A stretch of 64,000 nucleotides of DNA from Flavobacterium sp. (GTDB taxonomy: Bacteria; Bacteroidota; Bacteroidia; Flavobacteriales; Flavobacteriaceae): the NCBI RefSeq assembly GCF_029945805.1, contig NZ_JAQSDH010000048.1:52833-116832 (forward strand). Reading direction: 5' to 3'. The notes below the pieces were generated by a model. It worked only from the letters and a program-made list of their open reading frames with translations. It searched no databases and was not told the DNA's origin. How positions within the stretch are numbered: the stretch's first letter is position 1; each line of letters starts with the position of its first letter. Shown one piece after another: positions 35,777 to 44,820 of the stretch. Position numbers and translations under genes: made by a program.

Positions 35777-35891
35777 GTAGAATGTCGTACTCTTGAGGTA
35801 GGATCTCGTACTCTCAAGGTAGGATATGGTACTCTCAAGGTAGGATGTCGTGCTCTCGAGGTAGGATGCCGTACTCTCACGGTAGGATGCC
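35777..35891. repeat. 21-bp minisatellite, 5.5 copies
   Basis: Units start at 35777, 35798, 35819, 35840, 35861 and 35882, with the pattern GTAGGATnnCGTACTCTCAAG. Read on the minus strand the units form an open frame of heptads (YLESTTS, YLESTIS, YLESTRS), but the codons simply reflect the 21-bp period. The copies differ by point changes, so the tract is not freshly expanded. The rest of the 35.63-36.05 kb stretch holds no gene that I can support. Confidence 0.85.
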
Positions 35892-36053
35892 CTCCCCGTT
35901 AATGAGTATTCCTTCCGCACAAGGTAGCATATTCAAAACTCAAACAAGTATATACAAAAACACAAAAAGCGAACTCAACCCACAAACAAGTCACCGCTAC
36001 TCATAAAAAAGCAATTCCCAATTCCTAAAGACTAATTCTCAATTCCTAATTCC

Positions 36054-36061
36054 TATATTTG
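36054..36061 (+). promoter_or_regulatory. possible -7 element of the amino-acid dehydrogenase gene
   Basis: TATATTTG fits TAnnTTTG and lies 22 bases before the ATG. A TTG at the matching upstream distance is missing. Confidence 0.4.
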
Positions 36062-36083
36062 CACCACAATAAAACCAAACACA

Positions 36084-37310
36084 ATGAAGGCATTATTAAA
36101 AAAATTCGAAGACAAAACACCCGAAATAGTATTCAACTGGAAAGACGCTGAAACAGAAGCAGAAGGCTGGACAGTAATCAACTCCTTACGTGGCGGCGCT
36201 GCAGGCGGAGGAACCCGTATGAGAAAAGGACTAGACATGAACGAAGTGCTATCCTTAGCAAAAACAATGGAAGTGAAATTTTCCGTTTCAGGACCAGCCA
36301 TTGGTGGAGCAAAATCCGGAATCAACTTCGACCCAAATGATCCTCGTAAAAAAGGCGTTTTACAACGTTGGTACAAAGCCGTTTCTCCTTTATTAAAAAG
36401 CTATTACGGTACGGGCGGCGACTTAAATGTTGACGAAATACATGAAGTAATTCCGTTTACAGAAGAATGTGGCGTTTGGCATCCACAAGAAGGCGTATTC
36501 AACGGACACTTCAAACCAACAGAAGCCGATAAAATCAACAGAATCGGACAATTGCGTCAAGGCGTAATCAAAGTAATCGAAAACCCAAAATTCTCTCCCG
36601 ATGTATTGCGCAAATATACCGTAGCCGACATGATTACGGGGTATGGCGTAGCAGAAGCCGTTCGTCATTTTTACCAAATTTACGGTGGCGATGTCAAAGG
36701 AAAAAAAGCCATCGTACAAGGATTTGGAAACGTTGGTTCAGCAGCCGCGTTCTATCTAGCCGAAATGGGAGCCAAAGTTATTGGTATTATCGACCGCGAT
36801 GGAGGAATCATTAACGAAGAAGGATTTACTTTCGATGAAATAAAAATGCTATTCCTAAACAAAGACGGAAACAAACTAGTAGCCCAAAACATGATTCCGT
36901 TTGCCGAAATAAACGATAAAATCTGGAAGTTAGGCGCTCAAATCTTTACTCCATGTGCTGCATCGCGTTTGGTAACCAAAGACCAAGTAGACAACCTAAT
37001 CAACAACGGATTGGAAGTCATTTCATGTGGCGCGAATGTTCCGTTTGCCGATAAAGAAATTTTCTTCGGACCTATTATGGAAGAAATCGACAGCAAAGTA
37101 AGTTTAATTCCAGATTTCATTTCAAACTGCGGAATGGCAAGAGTATTTGCTTATTTCATGGAGAAGAAAGTCCAAATGACTGACGAAGCTATTTTCTATG
37201 ACATCTCAGAAAGAATTAAATCAGCGTTAGAAAAAGCACACAATTTGCATTCAGACAAAAAGAACATCAGCGCAACTGCTTTTGAAATTGCATTGAAACA
37301 ATTGGTATAA
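36084..37310 (+). CDS. Glu/Leu/Phe/Val dehydrogenase
   Basis: A 408-residue NAD(P)-dependent amino-acid dehydrogenase that interconverts an amino acid with its oxo acid and ammonia. The N-terminal substrate domain has SLRGGAAGGGTRMRKGLD, and GPAIGGAKSGINFDP contains the catalytic lysine. The nucleotide domain has VQGFGNVGSAAAFYLAEMGA. The C-terminal CGANVPFADKEIFFG is typical of the family. Substrate preference (glutamate, leucine or another) cannot be fixed by eye, so no gene symbol is given. It is a single gene. Confidence 0.9.
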   Translation: MKALLKKFEDKTPEIVFNWKDAETEAEGWTVINSLRGGAAGGGTRMRKGLDMNEVLSLAKTMEVKFSVSGPAIGGAKSGINFDPNDPRKKGVLQRWYKAVSPLLKSYYGTGGDLNVDEIHEVIPFTEECGVWHPQEGVFNGHFKPTEADKINRIGQLRQGVIKVIENPKFSPDVLRKYTVADMITGYGVAEAVRHFYQIYGGDVKGKKAIVQGFGNVGSAAAFYLAEMGAKVIGIIDRDGGIINEEGFTFDEIKMLFLNKDGNKLVAQNMIPFAEINDKIWKLGAQIFTPCAASRLVTKDQVDNLINNGLEVISCGANVPFADKEIFFGPIMEEIDSKVSLIPDFISNCGMARVFAYFMEKKVQMTDEAIFYDISERIKSALEKAHNLHSDKKNISATAFEIALKQLV

Positions 37311-37393
37311 TCAAAAAATAAGTACTGATATCTCACAATAATTTGTATTTTTAAACGTTATACAATCATAATTAACGAACAAACAGCAACGCT

Positions 37394-38284
37394 ATGAGTT
37401 TTGAAATGTCTCAAGATGATAAAAAATCATTGGTGCTTACAATCATTGTTTACGGATTGTTGATTCTTTTGCTTTTTCTTCTGCGCTTTTGGCCTCCTGC
37501 CGATATGAAAATTATGGGCGGCGGTGGAGGTGGCGGTATCGAAATGAACTTTGGAGACAGCGATTTTGGCATGGGAGACAATTACAAAAGTGAAGTGCTT
37601 AATGTAAAAGACCAAACCAAAGCGGTTAAAGCTCCAACAACTCCAGATGAAGATATCATTTCAGATGATAATGCTGAGGATAATGTTGTGGTTCCTAAAA
37701 AGGAAAACATCAAAAAACCAGCTGTTGTTCCGGTCAAGAAAGACATAATTCCCGTTGCAGAAAAACCGAAAGTATCTAAAAATGCTAATGATGCTTTATC
37801 AAGTATTCTAGGCAATAAAGGCGGCGATGGCGACGATGGCAAAGCAGGAAACAAAGGAAGCGCTAACGGAAACCTAAATTCTAACGGATATTATGGTAAC
37901 GGCAGCGGAACAGGTTCAGGAGGCGGAAACGGTTCGGGCAACGGAACAGGAAGCGGTTCAGGATCGGGTTCAGGAAATGGTAGCGGAAGTGGCGGTGGCA
38001 CCGGAAGCGGTTCAGGCTATTCGTTAGGAAACAGAAAAGCATTAAGCAAACCAGCACCAGAAAACCCTTGCGGAAACGAATCGGGTAGAGTTGCCGTGCA
38101 AGTTAAAGTAGATCGAAACGGAAATACTATTAGTGTAACTGCCGGAGTTCAAGGAACAACAAATCCTAATTCTTGCTTAAAGGAGCAAGCACGAAAAGCC
38201 GCTATGATGACTAAATGGAGCGCAGATGCAGGCGCAGATGAAGTACAAGTCGGTAAAATCATTTACGTTTTTGGACTAAACTAA
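37394..38284 (+). CDS. TonB-like energy transducer with Gly/Ser-rich linker
   Basis: A 296-residue protein anchored by one N-terminal membrane segment (residues about 14-34, LVLTIIVYGLLILLLFLLRF). An acidic and proline-containing periplasmic stretch follows. Then comes a very low-complexity linker of about 70 residues made almost only of G, S, N and T. The end is a small conserved domain, GRVAVQVKVDRNGNTISVTAGVQG ... WSADAGADEVQVGKIIYVF, which resembles the TonB C-terminal domain. Together with the ExbD and ExbB genes on the opposite strand just downstream it probably forms an inner-membrane motor for outer-membrane receptors or another envelope process. Confidence 0.82.
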   Translation: MSFEMSQDDKKSLVLTIIVYGLLILLLFLLRFWPPADMKIMGGGGGGGIEMNFGDSDFGMGDNYKSEVLNVKDQTKAVKAPTTPDEDIISDDNAEDNVVVPKKENIKKPAVVPVKKDIIPVAEKPKVSKNANDALSSILGNKGGDGDDGKAGNKGSANGNLNSNGYYGNGSGTGSGGGNGSGNGTGSGSGSGSGNGSGSGGGTGSGSGYSLGNRKALSKPAPENPCGNESGRVAVQVKVDRNGNTISVTAGVQGTTNPNSCLKEQARKAAMMTKWSADAGADEVQVGKIIYVFGLN

Positions 38285-38290
38285 ACATAA

Positions 38291-38320
38291 AAAAATCCCA
38301 ATTTCACAATTGGGATTTTT
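38291..38320. terminator. bidirectional terminator
   Basis: AAAAATCCCAATT and AATTGGGATTTTT form a 13-bp stem with a TCAC loop. It serves the convergent TonB-like and DUF4468-like genes. Confidence 0.85.
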
Positions 38321-38341
38321 TATTTCTATACGTTAAGAAGA

Positions 38342-38875
38342 CTACCAGTTTTCGTCCTTCTTCTTTTTATCCATATACGTCGTTAAACTTTTGTTTATTC
38401 CGTTAAATAAGCCTTCGTAAGCCGCTGGAGCATCGCTTAGATATTTCTTGACATTACCGTCTTTATCATAATATTCTGAAAAGTCATCTAGATTTGGTCT
38501 TGAGATTTTACCATTTACATCTTTCAACACGATTTCAGTAACCGCCATTTTATATTTCCCGTCTTTAAACGTTAATTCAATAGTATAAGTCGCATTCGAA
38601 CAAACCGTAGTTCCACCTGCTTTACTGCAAAGAAAATTATCTTTTACATTTTGGAACACTATTTTTTCGTTTTCAACAACACTTTTAATAGCTTCGGCAC
38701 TTTTCACGTTCTCTTTCATCCAACCAATCGACCTTCTAAATAAATCCTTTGCCGGACTATCATAAGTAGTGACGATAAAATCGGTCAATCCGTCTTTTGA
38801 AAATTTAAACTCGGTGTCTTGTGCAAATGTTGATGCTGAAATGAATGCGATCAACACTATAATTTTTAGTTTCAT
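38342..38875 (-). CDS. secreted DUF4468-like protein
   Basis: A 177-residue protein with a signal peptide ending in TFAQ. The body has the strand pattern of DUF4468 proteins (TDFIVTTYDSPAKDLFRRSIGWMKENV ... ATYTIELTFKDGKYKMAVTEIVLKD) and a lysine-rich end. The cysteine pair at SKAGGTTVCSN may form a disulfide. Function unknown. It follows exbD by 26 bases and could be cotranscribed with exbB-exbD. Confidence 0.7.
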   Translation of the reverse strand: MKLKIIVLIAFISASTFAQDTEFKFSKDGLTDFIVTTYDSPAKDLFRRSIGWMKENVKSAEAIKSVVENEKIVFQNVKDNFLCSKAGGTTVCSNATYTIELTFKDGKYKMAVTEIVLKDVNGKISRPNLDDFSEYYDKDGNVKKYLSDAPAAYEGLFNGINKSLTTYMDKKKKDENW

Positions 38876-38901
38876 AATAGTATAATTTAATTTTTTAAAA
38901 T

Positions 38902-39297
38902 CTATCCCGGACTCGTTGCAATAACAAACTTTAGTTTATTTTTTACTCCTATTTGTAGAACGTCAACCAAATCTTGAACCTGAAGCGTAGCCGGAATTCG
39001 GATGATAACCGTTAAGTCTTTTTCCGGATTCATTTTAGAAAGCAGTAAAGCTTCTAAGCCGTCCAGACCAACTTCTTGTTTATCCACGTAAAACTTTTTA
39101 TCTTCAGTTACGGATAAGGTGATGAGTTGCTTGTTTGTCTTCTCATTCGTTTTCGATTTTGGCAAGGTCATTCGAATAACATTCGGATTTGCCAAAGTGG
39201 AGATGATTAAGAAAAACAACAATAAGAAGAACATAATGTCGCTCAACGATGATGTGGCGACTTCTGCGTGAAATCGTTTATTTCGCTTTATTGCCAT
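38902..39297 (-). CDS. exbD: ExbD/TolR-family proton-channel subunit
   Basis: A 131-residue inner-membrane protein with one membrane segment near residues 18-38 (DIMFFLLLFFLIISTL), preceded by the conserved aspartate (SDIMF) that relays protons. The periplasmic domain follows (LITLSVTEDKKFYVDKQEVG). Its start overlaps the end of exbB by 20 bases. It works with ExbB and a TonB-like transducer, here probably the divergently oriented neighbour. Confidence 0.92.
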   Translation of the reverse strand: MAIKRNKRFHAEVATSSLSDIMFFLLLFFLIISTLANPNVIRMTLPKSKTNEKTNKQLITLSVTEDKKFYVDKQEVGLDGLEALLLSKMNPEKDLTVIIRIPATLQVQDLVDVLQIGVKNKLKFVIATSPG

Positions 39298-39997
39298 GAT
39301 TCGGTCTTTGTATGATATTTACAAATTCTAATATTTGTTTCTGAATCGATAACGAGAACGCATCAATTTTTCCGTTGAACAAGTGATAAGCGCTATATGC
39401 AATAATACCAACTATAAGTCCGGCACCACTACTGATCATTTTCTCATATAAACCACCAGAAATATTTCCGATACTGATATCTTCCGTAACAGAAATACTG
39501 TAGAAAATTTTAATAACTCCCGAAATCGTTCCGATAAACCCTAATGTTGGTGCGATACCAGCAATTAAACCTAGTTGTCCCATTTTCTTTTCCATGTAAC
39601 CAATTTCAATATTGGTAGCACGTTCCATATTCGATTCGATTTCTCCGATGTGTCTTCCGATGGTTAGAACACCTTCTTTAATAATTACCCCTTGTGAGTT
39701 TCCACTTCGTTCCGCAGCATGAACTGCCTGATCGATATGAGAAGCATCCAAATGGTTTCGGATGTCTTTCATCAGATGATGATCAATTTTTGCAGCTTTA
39801 TGAATGTATAAATAGCGTTCAAAAATAAGATAAAACGTGTAGAATAGTAAAATGGCAATTGGAATTAGGAATAAACCACCTTTAAATATAAACTCCAAAA
39901 CAGAAACTTCATTGGTCAAAGCAGCATTGGCTTGATCTACCACTGGAAGGGCTTGAGCTAAACTATCCGCTGGCAACTGTAAAAATGTACTCATCAT
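39278..39997 (-). CDS. exbB: MotA/TolQ/ExbB proton-channel protein
   Basis: A 239-residue protein with three membrane segments, the first near residues 37-57 (GGLFLIPIAILLFYTFYLIF). The characteristic LIAGIAPTLGFIGTISGVIKIFYSI and YEKMISSGAGLIVGIIAY segments carry the threonines lining the proton path. It forms the pentameric stator around ExbD. It opens a leftward operon with exbD and probably the DUF4468-like gene. Confidence 0.94.
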   Translation of the reverse strand: MMSTFLQLPADSLAQALPVVDQANAALTNEVSVLEFIFKGGLFLIPIAILLFYTFYLIFERYLYIHKAAKIDHHLMKDIRNHLDASHIDQAVHAAERSGNSQGVIIKEGVLTIGRHIGEIESNMERATNIEIGYMEKKMGQLGLIAGIAPTLGFIGTISGVIKIFYSISVTEDISIGNISGGLYEKMISSGAGLIVGIIAYSAYHLFNGKIDAFSLSIQKQILEFVNIIQRPNHGNKAK

Positions 39998-40124
39998 ATT
40001 TATCTAATTTTTTGCTATTAATTCTGAAAATAATTTCAATTTTGTACTACTTAAATACGCTTGACAATATAAACGAAAAAAAGCGGACAAAAGTATATAG
40101 GTTATCAAAATTTTTACCAAAATT

Positions 40125-41345
40125 ATGAACTACAAAGAAACGCTAGATTGGATATTTAACAAATTGCCGATGTATCAAATACAAGGCGCGACAGCTTATC
40201 GAAAAGACATTACCAATACCGTTTTATTAGCCAAGCACTTAGGAAATCCTGAGCAGTATTTGAAGTGCATTCACGTTGCCGGAACCAATGGAAAAGGTTC
40301 TACTTCTCATCTACTCGCCTCCGTTTTGCAAGAAGCTGGTTATAAAGTAGGTTTGTATACTTCGCCACATTTAAAGGATTATCGGGAACGAATTGCCATC
40401 AACGGAAAACCAATTTCTGAAGAATATGTGACCGATTTCATGAATAAAAACAAAGCTTTTTTTGAAGCCAATGACTTGAGTTTTTTTGAAATGAGCGTGG
40501 GTTTAGCTTTCGAATACTTTGTCAACGAGAAAACAGATATCAACATTATTGAAGTTGGAATGGGCGGCCGTTTGGATTCGACTAATATTGTTACGCCGCT
40601 AGTTTCTGTTATCACTAATATCGGTTTGGATCATACGCAGTTTTTGGGCGACACTTTAGATGCAATTGCGTTTGAAAAAGCCGGAATTATAAAATCCAAC
40701 ATCCCAATTGTAATTGGCGAATACGTTGGTGAAACAAAGCCTGTTTTTTTGGCAAAAGCCGATGAAACAAAATCTGAAATTTTCTTTGCTTCCGATTTGA
40801 TTCAGGAAACTTATCCTTCTGCCTTGCTTGGTGCTTATCAGATCCAGAACAAAAGAACGGTTTTGCAGACGATAAAAGTGCTGCAGGATAAAAAGATGCT
40901 TACTATAACAGAAGATGCAATCAAAAACGGTTTCCTAAATGTCATTACCAATACTAATTTACAAGGAAGATGGCAACAATTGGGAGAAAACCCGAAGATA
41001 ATATGCGATACAGCACACAATGCACACGGACTCAAAATTGTCTTGAATCAATTGAAGAATGAAAATTATGATAAACTTCACATCGTTTTAGGAGTTGTGA
41101 ATGATAAAAATCTGGACGATATTCTGCCTTTATTTCCCAAAAACGCTATTTATTATTTTTGTACACCAAATATTTCTCGAGGATTAGACGCTACTCTTCT
41201 AAAAGAAAAAGCTGCTAAATGGAATTTAAAAGGCGAAACATATTCTTCAGTTTCAAATGCTTATCAATCGGCAAAAGAAAATGCTAGTGCGAATGACTAT
41301 ATTTATGTTGGCGGAAGCAACTTTGTCGTTGCAGAAATTTTGTAA
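40125..41345 (+). CDS. folC: bifunctional folylpolyglutamate/dihydrofolate synthase
   Basis: A 406-residue Mur-ligase-fold enzyme that adds glutamate to folates and, in bifunctional forms, to dihydropteroate. The ATP loop is HVAGTNGKGSTSHLLAS (about residues 49-65), followed by GLYTSPHLKDYRERI and NIIEVGMGGRLDSTN. The late ICDTAHNAHGLKIVL motif is the usual DxAHN ATP contact. The length is normal. It is a single gene, followed directly by the tRNA-Val promoter. Confidence 0.95.
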   Translation: MNYKETLDWIFNKLPMYQIQGATAYRKDITNTVLLAKHLGNPEQYLKCIHVAGTNGKGSTSHLLASVLQEAGYKVGLYTSPHLKDYRERIAINGKPISEEYVTDFMNKNKAFFEANDLSFFEMSVGLAFEYFVNEKTDINIIEVGMGGRLDSTNIVTPLVSVITNIGLDHTQFLGDTLDAIAFEKAGIIKSNIPIVIGEYVGETKPVFLAKADETKSEIFFASDLIQETYPSALLGAYQIQNKRTVLQTIKVLQDKKMLTITEDAIKNGFLNVITNTNLQGRWQQLGENPKIICDTAHNAHGLKIVLNQLKNENYDKLHIVLGVVNDKNLDDILPLFPKNAIYYFCTPNISRGLDATLLKEKAAKWNLKGETYSSVSNAYQSAKENASANDYIYVGGSNFVVAEIL

Positions 41346-41361
41346 TTTTTTTCAAAAAACC

Positions 41362-41391
41362 TTGCAGAAGTAAAAAACTCGTGTATCTTTG
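41362..41391 (+). promoter_or_regulatory. promoter of tRNA-Val
   Basis: TTG at 41362-41364, a 19-base spacer and TATCTTTG at 41384-41391, a near-perfect Bacteroidota promoter, 36 bases before the tRNA. Confidence 0.8.
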
Positions 41392-41427
41392 CACTCGCAA
41401 TAAGGAAGTAATGACTTAGCGCAATTG

Positions 41428-41505
41428 GGGCGATTAGCTCAGTTGGTTCAGAGCATCTCGTTTACACCGAGAGGGTCGGGGGTTCGAATCCCTCATCGCC
41501 CACCA
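41428..41505 (+). tRNA. tRNA-Val (anticodon TAC)
   Basis: The cloverleaf is complete. The acceptor stem is GGGCGAT/ATCGCCC, the D arm starts TAGCTCAGTTGG, the anticodon stem TCTCG/CGAGA encloses TTTACAC with TAC at 41463-41465, and the T arm is GGGGGTTCGAATCCCTC. The CCA end is encoded (41503-41505). Valine codons GTA and GTG would be read. Foreign-looking, decayed DNA follows directly. Confidence 0.98.
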
Positions 41506-41997
41506 AAACTGCCTAAAAGCAGTACCGCACAAAGGTTTTAGTCAACATTTAGTCAACGAAAGTTGTAAAATGAAGATTAAAACCTTTTTTTATTCTATCA
41601 AAATCACACTCTTTTATTTCTATTACATTTAAAACGTAATCATTTTGGCTTTTTTAGACTTCTTCAAAGCAATTGTATAGTTTTCTAAATTGTATTGCTG
41701 ACGATTTAGATAAGAAAAGAAGACGAAGTATAGCTTTATTCTAGTTATTGACAAAAAAAAAGAGCTTTTAGTAATTAATATTTTGCATAAAAAAGGGTTT
41801 CAATTCTGAAACCCTTCTATATCATCAATAAAAAACTTATTTAGTTGTTCTCGAATGTCTGTCTCACTGTCTCCAACCTGTTAATTCCGACAATGCTATG
41901 GTCGAAATTTTCTTAGAGTTTTTCAAGCAAGCCCGGACAATAGTCAAGAACATCCTGCATTGAAAGAGAAAGTCCATCGCTGTTTTTGCTTGGGTCT
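41506..41997. other. gene-poor stretch beside tRNA-Val, probably island remnant
   Basis: The first bases after the tRNA contain TTTAGTCAACATTTAGTCAAC, a short direct repeat. On the minus strand two short fragments read like protein ends (NRQQYNLENYTIALKKSKKA; QDVLDYCPGLLEKL followed by a stop) but have no starts. A hairpin at 41793-41816 looks like a terminator. The whole stretch is consistent with decay of an element inserted at the tRNA 3' end; no integrase is left. Confidence 0.45.
41790..41817. terminator. terminator-like hairpin
   Basis: AAGGGTTTC (41793-41801) and GAAACCCTT (41808-41816) pair around AATTCT. An A run upstream gives T on the minus strand, so a former leftward gene is the likelier client. 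Confidence 0.5.
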
Positions 41998-42846
41998 AAT
42001 AACTTGATTTCCTCGTTCTCTCTCTGAATAGCTTGTATTTCAGAAAAACAGCAGGGTAGTCACTTAATATTTCCACTAATTTGTCCCCATCTCCTTTTGA
42101 GAGAACCGTGAGACCTTCTTCACTGCTTTCGTATAGGTAAAATTGTTGTCCATTAAAATCGTCGTTTGTCACTTTTGTTAGAACCGAATAATTCACAAAT
42201 TTGATTTTTATATATAATTTTTGTTACGACTTCTTCTTTTTTCTTACTACAAGTAATAATTATTGTTTCAACGCTAGCATCGTCAAATACTGAACCAGTA
42301 TTGTACAACTCTATAATATGGAATTTCTTTATAATAAAATCTCTTAAATTATTCGAGTATTCGTTTCCTAAAAAAGTATTAGGAATAATTAAAGAATTAA
42401 AACCTTTTTGAGTTAATATTTTTTCAGTTAATTCAATAAATAAAGGAAATGTGTTAATTTGTTGTTCACCAGTTTTATAATTACTTCTTATATAGGAAAT
42501 AGCATCATTAGAGTAACCACCATTATTATATCTACCTCCATTAATAACCAAATAAGGTGGATTCCCAATAACAACATCAAAACCTACAAAATCGTCATTT
42601 TCATTCAACACTTCGGGAAACTCAAAACGCCATTCAAAGGCATTTTCATATATTTAGTTACTTTTTATTTCTTCTATTTCGGCATCCAATGATTTAATGT
42701 CAACAGCTAATGTGTTTGCTTTTTTGTTCCACTCGGTTTGTTCTTTTATGCTACGTTCAAACAAGCCTACTTGTTGCGTGTAGTGAAAAATTTCACCCTT
42801 TTTCTTTTCGAGTTTTAGCTTTTTTGGGTCATTACTGTTTATTTAA
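41998..42846 (-). pseudogene. broken Eco57I-type (type IIG) restriction-modification methyltransferase fragment
   Basis: The minus strand encodes the typical segment FEWRFEFPEVL ... GFDVVIGNPPYLVINGG, where NPPY is the catalytic motif of N6-adenine methylases. A stretch resembling the rest of the target domain follows (SLIIPNTFLGNEYSNNLRDF). A TAA codon interrupts the frame just before IYENAFEWRF near 42655. A frameshift near 42180 leads into VNYSVLTKVTNDDFNGQQF. The N-terminal helicase/nuclease part and the C-terminal specificity part are missing. It cannot make an active enzyme. The position beside tRNA-Val suggests the remains of a defence island. Confidence 0.82.
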
Positions 42847-42885
42847 CCTAATCTATTATAAAATATGACTGCTTTTATTTTCAAA

Positions 42886-44808
42886 TTACTGTTTTACAAT
42901 CAAAAATTCGGAGCGTCTGTTCTGCGCATCTTGCTCTGGAGTACAATTGGTTCCACATTTTACTTTTTGTTCATTGCTTCCGAAACCTTTCCCTGAAAGA
43001 CGTCCGTTTGGAATTCCTTTAGAAATAAGATATTGAACTGTTGATTGCGCTCTTTTTTCAGATAACGTTAAATTGTATCCAGCCGAACCTTTCGAATCCG
43101 TATGCGATTTTACAAAAATCACCATCATTGGATAGTCCCTCATAACTTTCACCAATTTATCCAATTCGACTGCACCTTGAGCTGTGATATTATTTTTATC
43201 GTATTCAAAATAAATAGGATTCAGAATCACTTCGGTATCCGTAATGATAACAGATGTTGGATCTAAAGCAACCTCAACAAGTGTTTCACCACTTTTAGAT
43301 GCTTTTACTGCTGCTGAATTACTTTCGAAATTTGAAGCCGAAACTTTCAATCCGTAACCCACGTTACATTCTACATCATAACTTACTTTTCCTTGTGCGT
43401 TGGTTAGTTTAGTTTCGATTATGTTTCCTTTTGCATCCAAAATTGCTACAGAAGCATTGGCTAAAACAGCTTTGGTTTTACTACTAATAACCACAACAAT
43501 TGCTTCTGCTTTACAAACTGGTGTAGCAACATAAATCGCATCCGAACCATTTCTATTGGATGAAAAGTAGCCAACGTTAGCATTTTTATTGAAGCTAAAA
43601 GAGAAGTCATCTTTTTCAGTATTTACAGGTTTTCCAAGGTTTTGTGGTTGCTCATTAGTAGTAAGATTGATTTTGAACACATCATACCCACCTAATCCTT
43701 GACGCCCTGACGATGCAAAATACAATGTAGTATCATCGCTAATAAAAGGGAAGTTTTCTCTATCAGCCGTGTTTACATTGGCTCCTAAATTTTCAGGTTT
43801 TCCATAATTAGTGCCATCAACAGTAATTTTCCAAATATCAGATTCTCCTATACCTCCAGGCATATTGGAAGCAAAATAGAGCGTTTTTCCATCTTTACTC
43901 AAACTCGGATTGGTAACAGAATAGCTAGTACTATTTATTGGCAGTGCTTCAACATTTGCCCATTTACCATCAACTTTTGTGGCTTTGTAAATTCCTTGTT
44001 GCCCAACTTTAATATTGGATTTTTTATTTTTTTCGTATTGCCCTTCGCTATGACCATCACGAGCAAAGAACATCGTATTTCCATCAGCACTTAGCGTTAG
44101 CGGTCCATCGTGAAAAGGGGTGTTCAATTCTTTAACCGCAATTGGTTCCGAAAAATTTCCGTTAGCTTCACGAGTTGCTTTGTAAATATCCAAATACGGT
44201 TGGTCATTCCACTTGTCTGTTTTGTTGGAAGTATTTCGAGTACTCGCAAAATAAAGTGTGTTCTCATTTGTTAAAACAGCACCAAAATCACTTTGCTGCC
44301 CTTTGCTTTTGATATTAGTTTGGACAACATCAAATAATTTGGTATTGCTTGACAAACTCGGAATGTAATTTGGGTTTGCCAAATGCCCTTTTGCTCTTTC
44401 ATCTTTAGGCATCATTTTGGCAAAAACATCCATTTGCTTGTTGGCTTCCTGATATTTACCAAGTGTTTTCAAAGTTTGTGCATAACGATAATACGTTTCA
44501 GCATCTGCTTTCTCTTTTACGGCTTTGGCATACCATTTTGAAGCATTTTCCGAATCAAAAACATTATAATAACTTTCCGCTAATTGATTAAAAATATACT
44601 GGTTTGCATTTTTACTTTCGGCTAATTTCTGATATTCTTCAATGGCGGCAACATACTGATAGCTTTCAAAAAGCTTATCTGCTTTGGCTGTAGCGCTATT
44701 TTGGGCATAACTAAATGCCAAAAACAACATCATACTAAGGGTAATAACCGTTTTTTTAGTCTTTAGACAATTATTGTTTTTTTGGAGTTTGTGAATCTTA
44801 AATTTCAT
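42886..44808 (-). CDS. OmpA-family outer-membrane protein with PD40 beta-propeller repeats
   Basis: A 640-residue protein with a signal peptide ending in SYAQ. Helical TPR-like repeats follow (residues about 40-130), then PD40/WD40-like propeller blades (GALTNENTLYFASTRN, PLTLSADGNTMFFARDG, NPSLSKDGKTLYFASNMPGG, FPFISDDTTLYFASSG). A carboxypeptidase-regulatory-like domain comes next. The end is an OmpA peptidoglycan-binding domain (YFEYDKNNITAQGAVELDKL ... VKSHTDSKGSAGYNLTLSEKRAQ). In flavobacteria such genes accompany PorP/SprF genes in type IX secretion or gliding clusters. The upstream PorP gene here is dead, so this intact gene has lost its usual partner. Confidence 0.92.
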   Translation of the reverse strand: MKFKIHKLQKNNNCLKTKKTVITLSMMLFLAFSYAQNSATAKADKLFESYQYVAAIEEYQKLAESKNANQYIFNQLAESYYNVFDSENASKWYAKAVKEKADAETYYRYAQTLKTLGKYQEANKQMDVFAKMMPKDERAKGHLANPNYIPSLSSNTKLFDVVQTNIKSKGQQSDFGAVLTNENTLYFASTRNTSNKTDKWNDQPYLDIYKATREANGNFSEPIAVKELNTPFHDGPLTLSADGNTMFFARDGHSEGQYEKNKKSNIKVGQQGIYKATKVDGKWANVEALPINSTSYSVTNPSLSKDGKTLYFASNMPGGIGESDIWKITVDGTNYGKPENLGANVNTADRENFPFISDDTTLYFASSGRQGLGGYDVFKINLTTNEQPQNLGKPVNTEKDDFSFSFNKNANVGYFSSNRNGSDAIYVATPVCKAEAIVVVISSKTKAVLANASVAILDAKGNIIETKLTNAQGKVSYDVECNVGYGLKVSASNFESNSAAVKASKSGETLVEVALDPTSVIITDTEVILNPIYFEYDKNNITAQGAVELDKLVKVMRDYPMMVIFVKSHTDSKGSAGYNLTLSEKRAQSTVQYLISKGIPNGRLSGKGFGSNEQKVKCGTNCTPEQDAQNRRSEFLIVKQ

Positions 44809-44820
44809 GGGTTGGTTTTT

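Noticed and set aside
35578..35920. Overlapping frames on both strands with heptad repeats
   Set aside because: They only translate the minisatellite and the REP palindrome, on both strands equally.
41996..42611. Two short leftward genes
   Set aside because: They are parts of one Eco57I-type methylase reading in different frames, so a single pseudogene is the better call.
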